A stretch of DNA of 7,507 bases from an uncultured Desulfovibrio sp. (GTDB lineage Bacteria; Desulfobacterota; Desulfovibrionia; Desulfovibrionales; Desulfovibrionaceae), in NCBI GenBank assembly GCA_947176055.1, contig CAMWPE010000118.1, positions 1-7,507 of the forward strand. The letters are read 5' to 3'. Within the stretch, counting starts at the first letter, position 1. Every line of letters begins with the position of its first letter. The notes below the pieces were generated by a model, which ran no database searches, was not told where the DNA came from, and saw nothing but the letters and a program-made list of their open reading frames with translations. This document shows positions 1 to 5,950 of this stretch, piece after piece. Made by a program: the position numbers and the translations under genes.

Positions 1-1
1 A

Positions 2-640
2 GTTAAAGATAGGAGTGCTGGTGTTCAGACAACGCTTGCCATTGGAATAATCGTCAAAAAGGGTGACGGTATGTCTGGTGCGCAGAGCCCGCAAGGTGAC
101 GCAGGTCTTGAATCTGCCTTCGCGCAAAGGCTCGCTCACATGCCGGCCGACCACTTCATCCGCGCGGATGCCCGCGATCCTTTCCATCGCCCGGTTGATG
201 CGCAGGGTGACGCCGTTTCCGTCGATAATCCAGATCCCGTCATGGATGAAATCAAGAATGCTGTCAAATTCTTTTAATTCGCATTCTTTGGCTTTTCGGA
301 GCTGGCAGGCCGGCAAGGGCTGGACAGTAAAAATGCGCAATAATTTATCGTCTTTTACGCTGTCTTGCCAATTAATTATAAATTCGGAGCCGTCGTCGCG
401 GATGAAAAAAGCGGAATCGAAAGTGTCCGCGCCGTCGTCCCCGCTCAAGGGAGCAAGATCGCCTCCGTCCAGCCATTGACGAAAAAACTCTCCGGGCGAA
501 GCCGCGGGAGGAATACGCAATAGGGAGAGAAGACGATCGTTGGCGCGCAAAAGCTCCCAGGAGTCCCCTCCGCATACGCCGGCCGGCAACATGGAAGCGG
601 AAATTTCGAAAAGCGGGTCGCTGTCGGGCCTGATTATCAT
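2..640 (-). CDS. PAS-domain sensor, N-terminal part of a probable sigma-54-dependent regulator (partial)
   Basis: This leftward gene is cut by the left edge; 213 codons are visible. Two PAS-like modules can be read. The first, about residues 8-105, has the pattern FEISASMLPAG and WELLRANDRLLSLL. The second, about residues 122-213, starts with FDSILDFIHDGIWIIDGNG and continues with LRINRAMERIAGIRADEVVG, a standard PAS sensor opening. This arrangement, with the later stretch RTRHTVTLFDDYSNGKR, resembles the sensory half of PAS-containing sigma-54 (AAA+) activators. The AAA+ and HTH domains would lie outside the window, so that assignment is inference; a PAS histidine kinase is the main alternative. 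The start is the ATG at 640, preceded by GGGGA at a short 4-base spacing. A second in-frame ATG at 592 has no ribosome site and would delete part of PAS1. The frame is open back to a stop at 698-700. The gene follows the 69-residue gene in the same direction and is probably co-transcribed with it. Confidence 0.8.
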   Translation of the reverse strand, partial: MIIRPDSDPLFEISASMLPAGVCGGDSWELLRANDRLLSLLRIPPAASPGEFFRQWLDGGDLAPLSGDDGADTFDSAFFIRDDGSEFIINWQDSVKDDKLLRIFTVQPLPACQLRKAKECELKEFDSILDFIHDGIWIIDGNGVTLRINRAMERIAGIRADEVVGRHVSEPLREGRFKTCVTLRALRTRHTVTLFDDYSNGKRCLNTSTPIFN

Positions 641-712
641 CAATTCCCCAATAATCGCGTTGAGAAAAAACAGGGAGCCGGGAGAGAAAACGGCGCGTCA
701 TCCGCGATCCGG

Positions 713-730
713 CGGCGCTATCCCGCGCCG
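713..730. repeat. GC-rich inverted repeat between the 69-residue gene and the PAS gene
   Basis: CGGCGC at 713-718 pairs with GCGCCG at 725-730 around a 6-base loop. It lies in the 157-base gap between two leftward genes. There is no T-rich tract after it on the minus strand, so it is not a convincing intrinsic terminator. It could be an RNA-processing or stability hairpin, or chance in GC-rich sequence. Confidence 0.3.
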
Positions 731-797
731 GACCAACGAGCGGACGGGAGGCCTACGCAAACGGACGGAATATGACGCTTTGAAAATTGATATATAA

Positions 798-1007
798 CTA
801 ATCCTTTTTTTCCCGTCGTCTATCCATGCCGCGATAGATTAGCCGCGTGGCGACCTCGTCGGCCAGATCGGCCAGATCCATGATTTGTTCCAGGGATTCG
901 AGAATCATGCCTTTTTCGTATTCGCCGCCTTTTTTGAAATCGTCTTCGGCTTGTCCCGAAACCAGGTATTCCCGAATATTGGCTATGGCCCGCATATTTT
1001 TTAACAT
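798..1007 (-). CDS. Unrecognised 69-residue acidic/basic helical protein
   Basis: I do not recognise this protein. It is 69 residues, begins MLKNMRAIANIREYLVSG, and ends with a basic tail, GMDRRREKKD. The middle (about residues 34-58, from MILESLEQIMDLADLADE) looks like a continuous amphipathic helix with leucine/isoleucine spacing suited to protein-protein contact. There is no cysteine, no signal peptide and no membrane segment. The ATG at 1007 is chosen because GGGGAGA sits 7 bases upstream; an in-frame TTG at 1049 would add 14 residues without a comparable site. Codon choice (GCC, GAA, CTG, GGC) is like that of the neighbours, which supports this frame over the overlapping one. It lies between the LpdD-like gene and the PAS regulator and is probably part of the same leftward transcript. 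It may be a small partner of the LpdD-like protein, or its C-terminal part if a frameshift separates them. Confidence 0.65.
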   Translation of the reverse strand: MLKNMRAIANIREYLVSGQAEDDFKKGGEYEKGMILESLEQIMDLADLADEVATRLIYRGMDRRREKKD

Positions 1008-1458
1008 CGCGAAATCTCCCCGCGACGCCGACTTTCCGGCCGGCGTCAACGATGTTTTTATTCAGGGCGTCCGGATTAATCGGGTCCCCCCATGACCGGT
1101 TCCCCGCCCGGTCCAATTTTAAAATCAATTCGCCGGTTAGTTTATCGACAAGGAGGCCGATCGTTTCAATTTCGCGCGAGGTTATCCGATGATAATGAAT
1201 TCCGCAACTGACGGCGACGCGCGCGCCCGTCGCCCCGGCCGCCAGGGCGGCGGTTTTTTCGGCCAGAGCGCCCTCGCGATGACCGTTCGCTTCCGCGCGG
1301 GAAACCGCGCCGTCCGGAGAAGCCAGAGCGACGGCGCCGATATGCGCTTCTCCTCCCCATATCAGGATTTGCGCGTCGCGTCCTATTAACCAGGCGCTTA
1401 TCGTTACGCTCAAGCGGCCGGAAGAAGCGGACGCGGAAAAAAAAGGTTCGTCTGGCAT
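820..1458 (-). CDS. LpdD-like (prenylated-flavin chaperone type) domain protein, C-terminal end uncertain
   Basis: The first 115 or so residues fit the LpdD-like family, named after gallate decarboxylase subunit D and proposed to act as a chaperone for prenylated FMN enzymes of the UbiD type. Visible signatures are ILIWGGEAHIGAVALA (31-46), a glycine-histidine-rich turn NGHREGALAEK (58-68), and VAVSCGIHYHRITSREIE (81-98). The start is the ATG at 1458 (MPDEP), preceded by a weak GGGA; the frame continues up to 1629, but that extension is arginine-rich, lacks a ribosome site and contains the likely promoter. After about residue 140 (NKNIVDAGRK) the frame runs on to a stop at 820-822 as low-complexity, arginine-rich sequence. 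That stretch is the out-of-frame reading of the 69-residue gene. The genuine protein therefore probably ends near 1035-1050, or a frameshift joins it to the 69-residue frame. No UbiD-type decarboxylase is visible in the window. The substrate is unknown. Confidence 0.6.
   Translation of the reverse strand: MPDEPFFSASASSGRLSVTISAWLIGRDAQILIWGGEAHIGAVALASPDGAVSRAEANGHREGALAEKTAALAAGATGARVAVSCGIHYHRITSREIETIGLLVDKLTGELILKLDRAGNRSWGDPINPDALNKNIVDAGRKVGVAGRFRDVKKYAGHSQYSGIPGFGTSRRRFQKRRRIRKRHDSRIPGTNHGSGRSGRRGRHAANLSRHG
1015..1021 (-). promoter_or_regulatory. Shine-Dalgarno site that sets the start of the 69-residue gene
   Basis: GGGGAGA on the minus strand lies 7 bases before the ATG at 1007. It is the best ribosome-binding site on this leftward transcript. 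It supports independent translation of the 69-residue gene even though the upstream reading frame does not stop before it. Confidence 0.6.
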
Positions 1459-1563
1459 GAGATAATCCCGCGAAACCGCCGCTCCCCGCGTGCGAGTCGC
1501 TCTCCGCGTCCGCGAACGAGTATCGGCGCGGCGCGCTGTCTGGGCTTGCCGAAAAAATTTTAA

Positions 1564-1591
1564 ATTATCCGGGAAACACTTGAATTGTGAA
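1564..1591 (-). promoter_or_regulatory. Sigma-70-like promoter for the leftward genes
   Basis: On the minus strand, TTCACA (1591-1586) and GATAAT (1569-1564) are separated by 16 bases; each differs from the consensus at one position. AT-rich sequence follows. Transcription would start near 1557, giving a leader of about 100 bases before the LpdD-like ATG at 1458. The leader is GC-rich. This is a motif match only. Confidence 0.42.
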
Positions 1592-1660
1592 AAAAAGCTC
1601 ATTATGGTTTTCGCATGCAATTTATACAAAATTCAGGCGCGATAGCAAGCCTGTTTTATT

Positions 1661-1676
1661 TGGCGACAAATTTGTT
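1661..1676 (+). promoter_or_regulatory. Possible sigma-54 (-24/-12) promoter for fumAB-frdCAB
   Basis: TGGCGACAAATTTGTT fits the sigma-54 pattern TGGCACN5TTGCW at TGGC and TTG with the correct spacing; the usual GC of the -12 element is GT. A start near 1687 would leave a leader of about 33 bases with the fumA ribosome site (AAGGAG, 1709-1714) intact. The adjacent leftward PAS regulator, if it is a sigma-54 activator, makes this site more credible. The competing sigma-70 reading would place the transcript start inside the ribosome-binding site. Confidence 0.4.
1666..1675. repeat. 10-base perfect palindrome in the divergent promoter region
   Basis: ACAAATTTGT reads the same on both strands and overlaps the possible -24/-12 element. 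A second, looser dyad follows at 1676-1691 (TTGAT, 6-base spacer, ATCAA). Either could be an operator for a dimeric regulator controlling one or both divergent transcripts. AT-rich palindromes of this length also arise by chance. Confidence 0.35.
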
Positions 1677-1719
1677 TGATCGTACAATCAACCGGATGTA
1701 AAATGGCGAAGGAGCGGAA

Positions 1720-2565
1720 ATGAGAGAGATCGCGGCGGATGATATTCGCGACGCAGTGGCGAAAATGGCTGTTCAAGCCTGTTGCGTTTTGCCGGAAGCA
1801 ATGAAGGAAAAGTTGCGCGAGGCGGAGAAAAACGAACCTTCGCCTACCGGCAGGGAAATTTTGGGCCGTTTGCTCGAGAACGCGGAGATCGCGGAGAGCG
1901 ACATGGTTCCCATTTGCCAGGACACGGGGTTGGCCGTTGTTTTCGCGGATGTAGGTCAGGACGCGAGGATTATCGGCGGAGATTTCGAACAAGCCATTAA
2001 CGCCGGCATAAGCGAGGGCTACACAAAGGGTTATCTGCGCAAATCCTGCGTGGCCGAGCCGCTCTTTGAGCGAGCAAATACAAAGGACAACACGCCGGCC
2101 ATCATCCATACCAGGATTGTTCCCGGAGACAAGATAAAATTGCGTCTCGCGCCCAAAGGCGCCGGCTCCGAAAACAAGAGCGTTTTAAAAATGCTCGTTC
2201 CCGCGGACGGACTGGAGGGCGTAAAAAAAGTCGTTATGGACGCCATAAAAGCGGCCGGCCCAAATTCGTGTCCGCCGATGGTCGTCGGAATAGGAATTGG
2301 AGGAAATATGGAGCGCGCGTGTCTGCTGGCAAAGATCGCCGCCGCCCGCGACGTCGGGACGAGAAATAGCGACCCACGCTACGCCGCGCTCGAGGACGAA
2401 TTTCTTGAAATGATCAACAAAAGCGGAATCGGCCCTCAAGGGTTGGGAGGAGAAGCAACCGCGGTCGCGGCCCATGTGGAATGGGCGCCTACGCATATCG
2501 CATCCTTGCCAGTGGCGGTGAATATTAATTGTCACGCCGCCAGACACGCCGAAATAGAGCTATAG
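1720..2565 (+). CDS. fumA: Fumarate hydratase class I, alpha (N-terminal) subunit
   Basis: This is the large subunit of the two-subunit [4Fe-4S] fumarate hydratase (FumA/TtdA family), which with the next gene interconverts malate and fumarate in the cytoplasm. The 281 residues show the family signature VPICQDTG, with Cys66 as a cluster ligand. The other two expected ligands are Cys184 in NSCPPMVVGIGIGGNME and Cys271 in NINCHAARH. The stretch GAGSENKS (147-154) and the glycine-rich GPQGLGGEATA near the C-terminus are also typical. Length fits the stand-alone alpha subunit rather than the fused enzyme of about 500 residues. AAGGAG at 1709-1714 fixes the ATG. It is the first gene of the rightward fum-frd set. 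A tartrate dehydratase alpha subunit (ttdA) is a close relative, but the neighbouring fumarate reductase favours fumarate. All motifs are intact, so the enzyme is probably active and oxygen-sensitive. Confidence 0.93.
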   Translation: MREIAADDIRDAVAKMAVQACCVLPEAMKEKLREAEKNEPSPTGREILGRLLENAEIAESDMVPICQDTGLAVVFADVGQDARIIGGDFEQAINAGISEGYTKGYLRKSCVAEPLFERANTKDNTPAIIHTRIVPGDKIKLRLAPKGAGSENKSVLKMLVPADGLEGVKKVVMDAIKAAGPNSCPPMVVGIGIGGNMERACLLAKIAAARDVGTRNSDPRYAALEDEFLEMINKSGIGPQGLGGEATAVAAHVEWAPTHIASLPVAVNINCHAARHAEIEL

Positions 2566-2627
2566 TTTCCTTCGATCCATTGAGAAGTATTTTAAATAAA
2601 ATCAGTTTTTGCGAATGGAGGACGGAA

Positions 2628-3188
2628 ATGTCCGGACAAATCAGACTTAAGGCGCCGCTGGATCCGGAGACGGCGAAAAATTTAAAAGCGGGCCAGAGCG
2701 TCCTGATATCGGGTAAAATTTTGGCCGCGAGGGACGCCGCGCATAAGCGCATGGTCGAGGCGCTCGATAGGGGAGAGAAATTGCCGACGGATCTGACCGG
2801 CCAGATTGTCTATTATGTCGGCCCTTCGCCCGCGCGTCCGGGTAAGGCTGTAGGGAGCGCCGGTCCCACCACCTCCGGCAGAATGGACGCTTACGCGCCC
2901 AGGCTTATGAAAGAGGGCCTCAAGGGAATGATAGGCAAAGGCTATAGAAACTCCGCGGTAATCGAAGCGATGAAAGAAAACGGCGTTCCTTATTTCGCGG
3001 CGATAGGCGGAGCGGGCGCGCTGATAGCCAGGAAGATAAAAAAATACACGGTCCTGGCGTGGCCTGAACTCGGTCCGGAAGCTCTCGCCGAAATGGAGGT
3101 GGAAGATTTTCCCGCGATCGTGGTAATCGATAGCCAGGGAAACAATTATTACGAAACCGGGCAGGCTCCTTATCGCCGGAGCGAATAA
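2628..3188 (+). CDS. fumB: Fumarate hydratase class I, beta (C-terminal) subunit
   Basis: The 186-residue protein is the partner of the preceding alpha subunit and contributes substrate-binding residues to the shared active site. It shows the family pattern GPTTSGRMD (79-87) with Thr81 and Arg85, followed by KGYRNSAVIEAM with Lys104. It then has FAAIGGAGALIA (123-134). By comparison with structurally characterised class I enzymes, the Thr, Arg and Lys are likely substrate contacts; that mapping is inference. The ATG at 2628 has GGAGG six bases upstream. The same frame is open back to a TTG at 2529, but that start overlaps fumA, lacks a ribosome site and would add 33 unlike residues, so it is not used. 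The gap from fumA is 62 bases. TtdB-type tartrate dehydratase beta is the alternative. No defects are seen. Confidence 0.92.
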   Translation: MSGQIRLKAPLDPETAKNLKAGQSVLISGKILAARDAAHKRMVEALDRGEKLPTDLTGQIVYYVGPSPARPGKAVGSAGPTTSGRMDAYAPRLMKEGLKGMIGKGYRNSAVIEAMKENGVPYFAAIGGAGALIARKIKKYTVLAWPELGPEALAEMEVEDFPAIVVIDSQGNNYYETGQAPYRRSE

Positions 3189-3240
3189 AGATCGCCGGAA
3201 AGATTAATTAAAAAGCGCGAAGCCGCGCCAAAATTTAATA

Positions 3241-3276
3241 TTCCGCGATTCGCGCGATAGACGCGCGGCGACGGAA
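3241..3276 (+). repeat. Imperfect GC-rich hairpin in the fumB-frdC gap
   Basis: The outer arms are TTCCG (3241-3245) and CGGAA (3272-3276). The inner arms are CGCGCG at 3251-3256 and 3262-3267 around the loop ATAGA, with two further C-G pairs possible between them. The structure ends three bases before the frdC ribosome site (AGGAGG, 3280-3285). There is no T-tract, so it is not a standard terminator. It may protect or set the 5' end of an frdCAB transcript, or tune frdC translation. Confidence 0.45.
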
Positions 3277-3289
3277 TAGAGGAGGCTAC

Positions 3290-3913
3290 ATGAATCCAAG
3301 AACTCCGGCGGAAATTCGTTCCAGGCTTGATTTCTGGCAGGCTTTTTCAGGAGCGTTGCTGGCGGTTTTCGTTTGTTGTCATCTTATTCTTGAGGGCAGC
3401 GTGGTAATCAGTCCCGTAGTGACGGATTTTATCGGCGACTGGATGGAAAAAATATATGTCGCGCAGATAGTCGCCCCCGTTATTCTGGCCCTGATTCTTT
3501 TCCATTTCTGGATCGCCGCCAGGAAGATGCCATTTCGCAAGGGCGAGCTGACTATTTTTACACAGCATAGCATGGCGCTAAAGGATGTTGACACCGCTTT
3601 ATGGATAGTCCAGGTGTTTACGGCCATTGTCATCCTCTTCGGCGCCTTTTTTCATGTCTACGGCGTAATGTCCCAAATGCCGCTTACCGTCGAGAAAAGC
3701 CATATAAGGTTGCATGAGGGCTGGATTTTGTTCTATACGGTATTCTTACCCTGCACAATCCTGCACACTGGAATTGGCATGTATCGCATTGGGGTAAAAT
3801 ACGGGCTCATTTCAAAGGCCAGACGCAAAATTTGGCGGGCGATTATCTGGATTGGCATGGGCTGTTATTTGATCCTGGGCTGTTGCGCCCTGACCCGCGT
3901 ATGGTTTTATTAA
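3290..3913 (+). CDS. frdC: Fumarate reductase / succinate dehydrogenase diheme cytochrome b subunit
   Basis: This is the membrane anchor of a Wolinella-type quinol:fumarate reductase. It carries two b hemes and the menaquinone site. At 207 residues it is shorter than the W. succinogenes protein (about 256), lacking much of the N- and C-terminal extensions. Five membrane segments can be read at about 15-40, 55-76, 104-127, 145-167 and 183-203. The four heme-ligating histidines are conserved in context: His31 (CCHLILEG), His72 (LFHFWIAARKMPF), His122 (FFHVYGVMSQ) and His159 (ILHTGIGMYRIGVKYG). The acidic residue two positions before the last heme histidine, Glu180 in Wolinella, is Ile157 here. 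AGGAGG lies just upstream of the ATG. The gene starts 101 bases after fumB and precedes frdA by 94 bases, in the C-A-B order of this family. Direction (fumarate reduction or succinate oxidation) cannot be decided from sequence. Confidence 0.93.
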   Translation: MNPRTPAEIRSRLDFWQAFSGALLAVFVCCHLILEGSVVISPVVTDFIGDWMEKIYVAQIVAPVILALILFHFWIAARKMPFRKGELTIFTQHSMALKDVDTALWIVQVFTAIVILFGAFFHVYGVMSQMPLTVEKSHIRLHEGWILFYTVFLPCTILHTGIGMYRIGVKYGLISKARRKIWRAIIWIGMGCYLILGCCALTRVWFY

Positions 3914-4007
3914 AATCTGGAGTCGAGGATCTAGTCCGGGCGAAGACAGGCAACAGGCGACGCGGGATTTCGAAAAAGCGAATGAATTATTGGATCAGGA
4001 GAAATAA

Positions 4008-5870
4008 ATGCAAGTACATTATACGGATGTTTTATGCATGGGCGCCGGGCTGGCCGGCGAAAGGGTGGCTGTGGAAGCCGCGCAGGCCGGATACAATGTC
4101 ATATGTTTAAGCGTGGTTCCGCCCAGAAGATCGCATAGCTCCGCGGCTCAAGGGGGCATGCAGGCCGCGTTGGGCAATTCCATAATGGGCGACGGGGACA
4201 CGCCGGAAATTCACTTCAACGACACGGTAAAGGGCTCCGATTGGGGTTGCGATCAGGAAGTGGCCAGGCTGTTCGCGAACAACGCCCCCATCGCCATGCG
4301 CGAGATGGCTTATCTGGGCGTGCCCTGGAACAGGGTAGAGCCGGGCGAGAATACTTATTTTAAGGGGGGCAAACCTTTTCAGGCCACCGAAAAATCCGAA
4401 AACGCCGGGCTGATCCATTCCCGCGCGTTCGGGGGAACAGCGAAATGGCGCACATGCTATACGTCGGATGGCACAGGTCACGCCGTGCTATTTACTCTCG
4501 ATAACCGCATGTTGCAACTCGGAGTGGAAGTGCATGACAGAATGCAGGCCGAAGCGCTGATCCACGACGGCGAAAGATGCATGGGCGTCATCGCCCGTAA
4601 TCTTCGCACCGGGGAGCTGGAGGCTTATATCGCGAGAGCCACGCTTATCGCGACCGGAGGTTTTGGTAGAATTTACAAAGCCACGACCAACGCGGTGATT
4701 TGCGACGGCGGCGGTCAAATCACGGCGCTGGACACCGGCGTGGTGCCTCTTGGCAATATGGAGGCTGTTCAGTTCCATCCCACCGGCACTGTGCCAACGG
4801 ACATTCTCGTTACCGAAGGTTGCCGGGGCGACGGAGGCACGCTTCTCGATGTTGACGAATACCGGTTCATGCCCGATTACGAGCCGGAGAAGGCGGAACT
4901 GGCCAGCCGCGACGTCGTTTCCCGACGCATGACGGAGCATATGCGGAAGGGCAAAGGCGTAAAAAGTCCCTACGGCGATCATCTGTGGCTTGACATCAGA
5001 CATCTGGGCGAAAAGCATATCACGACCAATCTTCGCGAAGTTTACGATATCTGCACGCGCTTTTTGGGCGTGAACCCGATACATCAACTTATTCCCGTGA
5101 GACCTACGCAACATTACAGCATGGGCGGCGTGCGCGTAAACAAGGACGGACACGCCTACGGTCTTAAAGGATTATTCGCGGCCGGCGAAGCGGCCTGCTG
5201 GGATATGCACGGCTTCAACCGGCTGGGCGGAAACTCCCTCGCGGAAACTGTTGTAGCCGGCGGAATAGTTGGCAAAAAGATCGTGGAGTTCCTGGAAGGC
5301 GATTCCATGACTGTGCGGACAGACGCCGTCGAGGACGCCGCAAAGGGAGTTCGGGCGAGAATCGATAAGCTAGCCAAGGGAACCGGCGACGATTGCTATA
5401 CCCTGCGCAACGAAATGCAGGATACCATGATGGAATACGTAGGCATATTCCGGAATGGAAAAGACTTGCAAACAGGCGTGGACAAGTTGCGCGAATTGCT
5501 CGAACGGTCCAAAAACATGCGTCTGACTGGCAAAGGCTTGAAAGGACAGAATGGCGAGCTCTCCATGGCCCTTCGCGTGCCAGGCATGATTCGTCTCGCG
5601 CTGTGCGTGGCTTACGGAGCTTTGCAAAGAACGGAAAGCCGGGGCGCTCACGCTCGCGAGGATTATCCGGAGCGCAATGATCGCGACTGGCTTAAAAGGA
5701 CTCTCGCGACCTGGAAGGAAGGCGACAGTTTGCCCACGCTGAATTACGAGGACGCCACGCCTTTCTTTATCCTCCCACCGGGCGATCGCGGTTACGGCGG
5801 GGGCAAAATTATTCCCGGTAAGGAAGTTACCGAAGCCGAGCGCGTGCCTTACGAAAAAACGGACGCCTGA
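4008..5870 (+). CDS. frdA: Fumarate reductase / succinate dehydrogenase flavoprotein subunit
   Basis: This is the catalytic subunit, which reduces fumarate to succinate (or the reverse) on covalently bound FAD at the cytoplasmic face of the membrane. Residues 8-17 give the dinucleotide-binding VLCMGAGLAG. RSHSSAAQGGMQAALGN contains His43, the expected covalent FAD attachment. Active-site residues fall at the same or nearly the same positions as in the W. succinogenes enzyme: His257 (QFHPTG), the catalytic Arg301 (ELASRDVVSRRM), His369 (QHYSMGG) and Arg405 (HGFNRLGGNS). The C-terminal helical part carries GALQRTESRGAHAREDYPER, typical of the family. It is 620 residues, against about 656 in Wolinella, with the difference at the C-terminus. 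There is no twin-arginine signal. AGGAG at 3997-4001 with 6-base spacing fixes the ATG. It sits between the anchor and iron-sulfur genes and is clearly co-expressed with them. All catalytic residues are intact. Confidence 0.96.
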   Translation: MQVHYTDVLCMGAGLAGERVAVEAAQAGYNVICLSVVPPRRSHSSAAQGGMQAALGNSIMGDGDTPEIHFNDTVKGSDWGCDQEVARLFANNAPIAMREMAYLGVPWNRVEPGENTYFKGGKPFQATEKSENAGLIHSRAFGGTAKWRTCYTSDGTGHAVLFTLDNRMLQLGVEVHDRMQAEALIHDGERCMGVIARNLRTGELEAYIARATLIATGGFGRIYKATTNAVICDGGGQITALDTGVVPLGNMEAVQFHPTGTVPTDILVTEGCRGDGGTLLDVDEYRFMPDYEPEKAELASRDVVSRRMTEHMRKGKGVKSPYGDHLWLDIRHLGEKHITTNLREVYDICTRFLGVNPIHQLIPVRPTQHYSMGGVRVNKDGHAYGLKGLFAAGEAACWDMHGFNRLGGNSLAETVVAGGIVGKKIVEFLEGDSMTVRTDAVEDAAKGVRARIDKLAKGTGDDCYTLRNEMQDTMMEYVGIFRNGKDLQTGVDKLRELLERSKNMRLTGKGLKGQNGELSMALRVPGMIRLALCVAYGALQRTESRGAHAREDYPERNDRDWLKRTLATWKEGDSLPTLNYEDATPFFILPPGDRGYGGGKIIPGKEVTEAERVPYEKTDA

Positions 5871-5950
5871 CGAGCGGCTTGGCGAATCGCGACCAAAGAC
5901 GTCAATCGTAAGTCGACAAGTTTTTTTCTAATCGAATATGGAGCGAATAT

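Noticed and set aside
1048..1070. Programmed -1 frameshift at the A-run near the end of the LpdD-like gene
   Set aside because: There are only five A before C, so a proper slippery heptamer is missing, and a -1 shift would hit a TGA almost at once.
1459..1629. N-terminal extension of the LpdD-like gene to 1629
   Set aside because: The added 57 residues are arginine-rich and unlike the domain, there is no ribosome site, and a sigma-70-like promoter lies inside.
1676..1704. Sigma-70 promoter (TTGATC, 17 bases, TAAAAT) upstream of fumA
   Set aside because: Transcription would begin near 1711, inside the AAGGAG ribosome site, leaving fumA without a usable leader.
2529..2627. Earlier TTG start for fumB
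   Set aside because: It has no Shine-Dalgarno site, overlaps fumA, and adds residues foreign to the family; the ATG at 2628 has GGAGG at good spacing.
4488..5153. 221-codon open frame on the minus strand opposite frdA
   Set aside because: It is antisense to the catalytic core of frdA, and the translation has no family resemblance.
5921..5927. Run of seven T between frdA and frdB as a terminator
   Set aside because: No stable stem precedes it, and termination here would cut off the required iron-sulfur subunit.
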